Source: Drosophila persimilis
Taxonomy: Eukaryota; Arthropoda; Insecta; Diptera; Drosophilidae
Length of the DNA stretch: 64,000 bases
Direction: 5' to 3'
Assembly (NCBI RefSeq): GCF_003286085.1
Contig: NW_020825289.1
Location: 10,850,001 to 10,914,000, forward strand
Program-made: the position numbers and the translations under genes
Part shown: in pieces, positions 61,836 through 64,000 of the stretch
Numbering within the stretch: position 1 is the first letter of the stretch
Layout of the letters: every line of letters starts with the position of its first letter
The notes under the pieces: model-generated
Told to the model about the DNA's origin: nothing
Databases searched by the model: none
The model's input: the letters and a program-made list of their open reading frames with translations, nothing else

Positions 61836-62934
61836 TATACCCGATACTAAGTCAGTATGGCTCTCCTCCGGCAGACGCCGCTAATATTTAACGACACGAC
61901 AAAGAGTGCGTGCGAGAGAGACAGAAAATCAGTCTGAGCGTGACGTCGGGCGCTGCGTAGCCAGTGCAAATTGATTTGCTCCTTTTGGCTATGAAAATGA
62001 TCTGATCTGATCCAGATTCAGCAACCTGATAGATATGGTTATTATCTATGATTCTGCGTTTTTAGTTTTCTCAAATCTGCAATATTGTGGATGCAACAGA
62101 TTTTCGTCCTTTGTGGGGGCGGATGGGGGTGGGGCGAAATTCTGAGATATACGTTTTATAGTGACATCTTAAAGGAGTGTGTGTACCAAATTTGGTTACT
62201 CTAGCCTTAATAGTCTCTGAGATTTGTGGTTGCCTCAGATTTTCGTCCTTTGCGGGGGCGGAAGGGGGTGTGGCGAAATTTGGACAGGAAACGGTCAAGG
62301 TCCGATATCACAGGAGTGTGGATACCAAATTTGGTTGCTCTGGCTTTTATAGGTTCTGAGATCCTTGAACTCATATTTTGCAATTGGCAAAACCGACCAT
62401 GAAACCTGTGTGTTAGAGTGAGACAGAGCGAGAAAGAGTGAAATTGTTTTCGTGATTCTGGCTGTAATAATTATACGATCTGGTTCAGATTTTGCACTCT
62501 AGAAGATATAGTCATCTTCTACGATTCTGCGTTTTTAGTTTTCTCGTATCGTCAAAATTGTGGATGCCACAGATTTTCGCCCTTTGTGGGGGCGGAAGTG
62601 GGCGGGGCAAAGTTTTGAAATATTTTTGGAGCAGTGACATATCACAGAAGTCTGAATCCAAAACATCGTTGCTCTAGCTCTTATAGTCTTTGAGCATTAG
62701 GCGCTGAAGGGGACGGACAGACGGACAGACGGACAGACGGACAGACGGACGGACGGACAGACGGACAGACGGACAGACGGACAGACAGACATGGCTCAAT
62801 CGACTCGGCTATTGATGCTGATCAAGAATATATATACTTTATGGGGTCGGAAACGATTCCTTCTGGACGTTACACACATCCACTTTTACCACAAATCTAA
62901 TATACCCCAATACTCATTTTGAGTATCGGGTATA
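61836..62934. mobile_element. SGM/ISY-like (DINE/helentron-type) repeat element, full-length-looking copy
   Basis: It begins TATACCCGATACT and ends AGTATCGGGTATA, 13-bp inverted termini. Inside are three diverged copies of a ~150-bp unit sharing 'CAGATTTTCG(t/c)CCTTTG(t/c)GGGGGCGGA' (at about 62097, 62236 and 62570). A GGACGGACAGAC array follows, then the conserved 'ATGGCTCAATCGACTCGG...GGGGTCGGAAACGATTCC' end. No open frame suggests a transposase, consistent with a non-autonomous element. An imperfect stem (GAGTTGC...GCAACTC) lies just outside the left terminus. The family name is from memory; such elements are abundant in obscura-group flies. Confidence 0.75.
62711..62790. repeat. GGACGGACAGAC microsatellite array inside the mobile element
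   Basis: About 80 bp of GGACAGAC/GGACGGAC units in tandem. The same block is present in one or two units in the fragment at 3330-3543. Confidence 0.95.
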
Positions 62935-62937
62935 AAA

Positions 62938-64000
62938 ATGCTTTGAAAAAGCAAAAGCACTCTTCTCAGAAGTTGGAAACTACACGGCGAGTACTTAGGG
63001 ATATATTACATAATTATGGATCACAATCCGACTGTCAAAGGAATGTGCCATAAACCAGGTTCAGCCGTCAGCTATTCTTCAGCTCTCAAGCCTTTCGTAC
63101 AGTCTCCATGTGTTGGATTTTCCGATGTTATTTGGGAGTATCTGAAGACCATCGCCGCCTTGAAAGCCTCGGCAACGAAATGAAGTCCTTCTTCGAAACA
63201 GGGGATATTGCAGCTGCCCCAAACAATTTTGTTGGTATCTATTTTTGGGGGCATGAAATGCGGTTACAGGCCAACTGGGGTCTAGGGCATGTTGCTTGTG
63301 ACACTGGGCTTGGGCCTGGGCCGGGGCCGGGGCTTGGGCAGAGGAGACAACCTGTGGTAAGCTATGGCTTAAACTCTGTCATAAAGTGTCAGCTTAGCAC
63401 GCCCACGCCCACACCCAGGAGCACACCCACGCCCACACCCATACCCACATCGTCGATGACCATGGCAGCAAATGTCACAACTGGCACCGGACAGGACACG
63501 ATTGGACAGGACACAACTGGAGCTCGGAGCAATTAAAAGTGTGCATCGACTCGGTGTGGGCGTGGCACTGGAATAAAATGCAATTGTATTTTTCCAGACT
63601 TTGACAGAACTGGCGACGATGCCTCCTCTTGCACAGGAAGCGCTTCTTAAGCGTCGCGTCGGCTCCTATCGCTTCTCGCTTTGTGCGTCCCACTTCCGCC
63701 AGTCAGTGCCAAATGGAAGAGAGCAGAAAGGAAAGGGAAAGTCGCCTGGCACAAAGAAGGGGACCAGAGCGAAGAAAACCTCTCTGTCATTGTTATTTCG
63801 CTTCAGTTCTTTAGCCAGAGCTGCAGCCATACGTATACGAGTGTCTATAGAGCTCCTTTATCAAATACTGGTCATGCACAATCAGCTGCCGCAAACGGTG
63901 GGGGCGACGGCAGCACGAACTCGATGGAAATGGCAATGGCGACGGCGACGGCGAAGGCGACTGGGGGCACTGACAAAGGAACATGACAACTATTTTTGAA
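62938..64000. other. Right end of window, no gene seen
   Basis: GC-rich simple sequence includes GGGCCTGGGCCGGGGCC (about 63310-63335), CCCACGCCCACACCC (about 63400-63450) and GCGACG repeats near 63940-63960. It could contain a leader exon of Dgk on the minus strand, but no donor stands out. Confidence 0.4.

Noticed and set aside
62711..62790. GGACAGAC array as a CRISPR-like array
   Set aside because: Units are contiguous without spacers and lie within a eukaryotic mobile element; a simple microsatellite explains it.

Overview
The window is from an insect, almost certainly a Drosophila. It holds fly-type genes with short GT-AG introns of about 50-90 bp next to multi-kilobase introns, scattered tRNA-Thr genes, a canonical Drosophila 5S rRNA sequence and Drosophila core-promoter motifs (Ohler motif 1 and motif 6). 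An 1.1-kb repeat near the right end has the look of the SGM/ISY (DINE-like, helentron) elements common in the obscura group, so an obscura-group species (Muller element C) is my best guess. That species-level call is an inference.

Layout. 1-5.6 kb: 3' part of a PDZ plus coiled-coil protein gene on the minus strand, running off the left edge. The mitochondrial persulfide dioxygenase ETHE1 gene is nested in its first coding intron. 5.7-18.4 kb: mostly non-coding, probably long 5' introns of the PDZ gene, carrying an orphan 5S rRNA gene, two tRNA-Thr(TGT) genes and a decayed Tc1/mariner element with perfect terminal inverted repeats. 18.5-20.4 kb: three-exon minus-strand gene of unknown function. 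22.8-23.3 kb: a convergent pair of tRNA-Thr genes around an AT-rich tandem duplication. 23.7-26.0 kb: SMYD4-type SET/MYND/TPR gene, tail to tail with a secreted Thr-rich mucin-like gene with a cysteine-rich tail (26.1-26.9 kb).

28.7-30.4 kb: Mgat1 (N-glycan GlcNAc-transferase I), minus strand. 31.3-32.3 kb: two promoter-like motif arrays in inverted orientation. 32.4-34.7 kb: a TRMO/TsaA-type tRNA methyltransferase gene followed 246 bp later by Atg10. 37.1-58.1 kb: a 19-coding-exon diacylglycerol kinase (Dgk, type I with EF hands, two C1 domains, split catalytic/accessory domain), transcribed leftward. Its 5' leader exons lie further right, perhaps outside the window. Its in-frame stop is followed by a 39-codon open extension that looks coding. 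The last 6 kb holds the SGM/ISY-like element and otherwise unremarkable sequence.

Exon boundaries were assembled by hand from splice signals, frame and family conservation. Every multi-exon model given here closes in frame. The genes are unrelated housekeeping, signalling and secreted functions. The most interesting signals are the Dgk stop-codon extension with candidate alternative 3' exons, the mucin/glue-like gene, the perfect-TIR relic transposon, the orphan 5S gene, and a strongly over-represented octamer (TACGAGTA).
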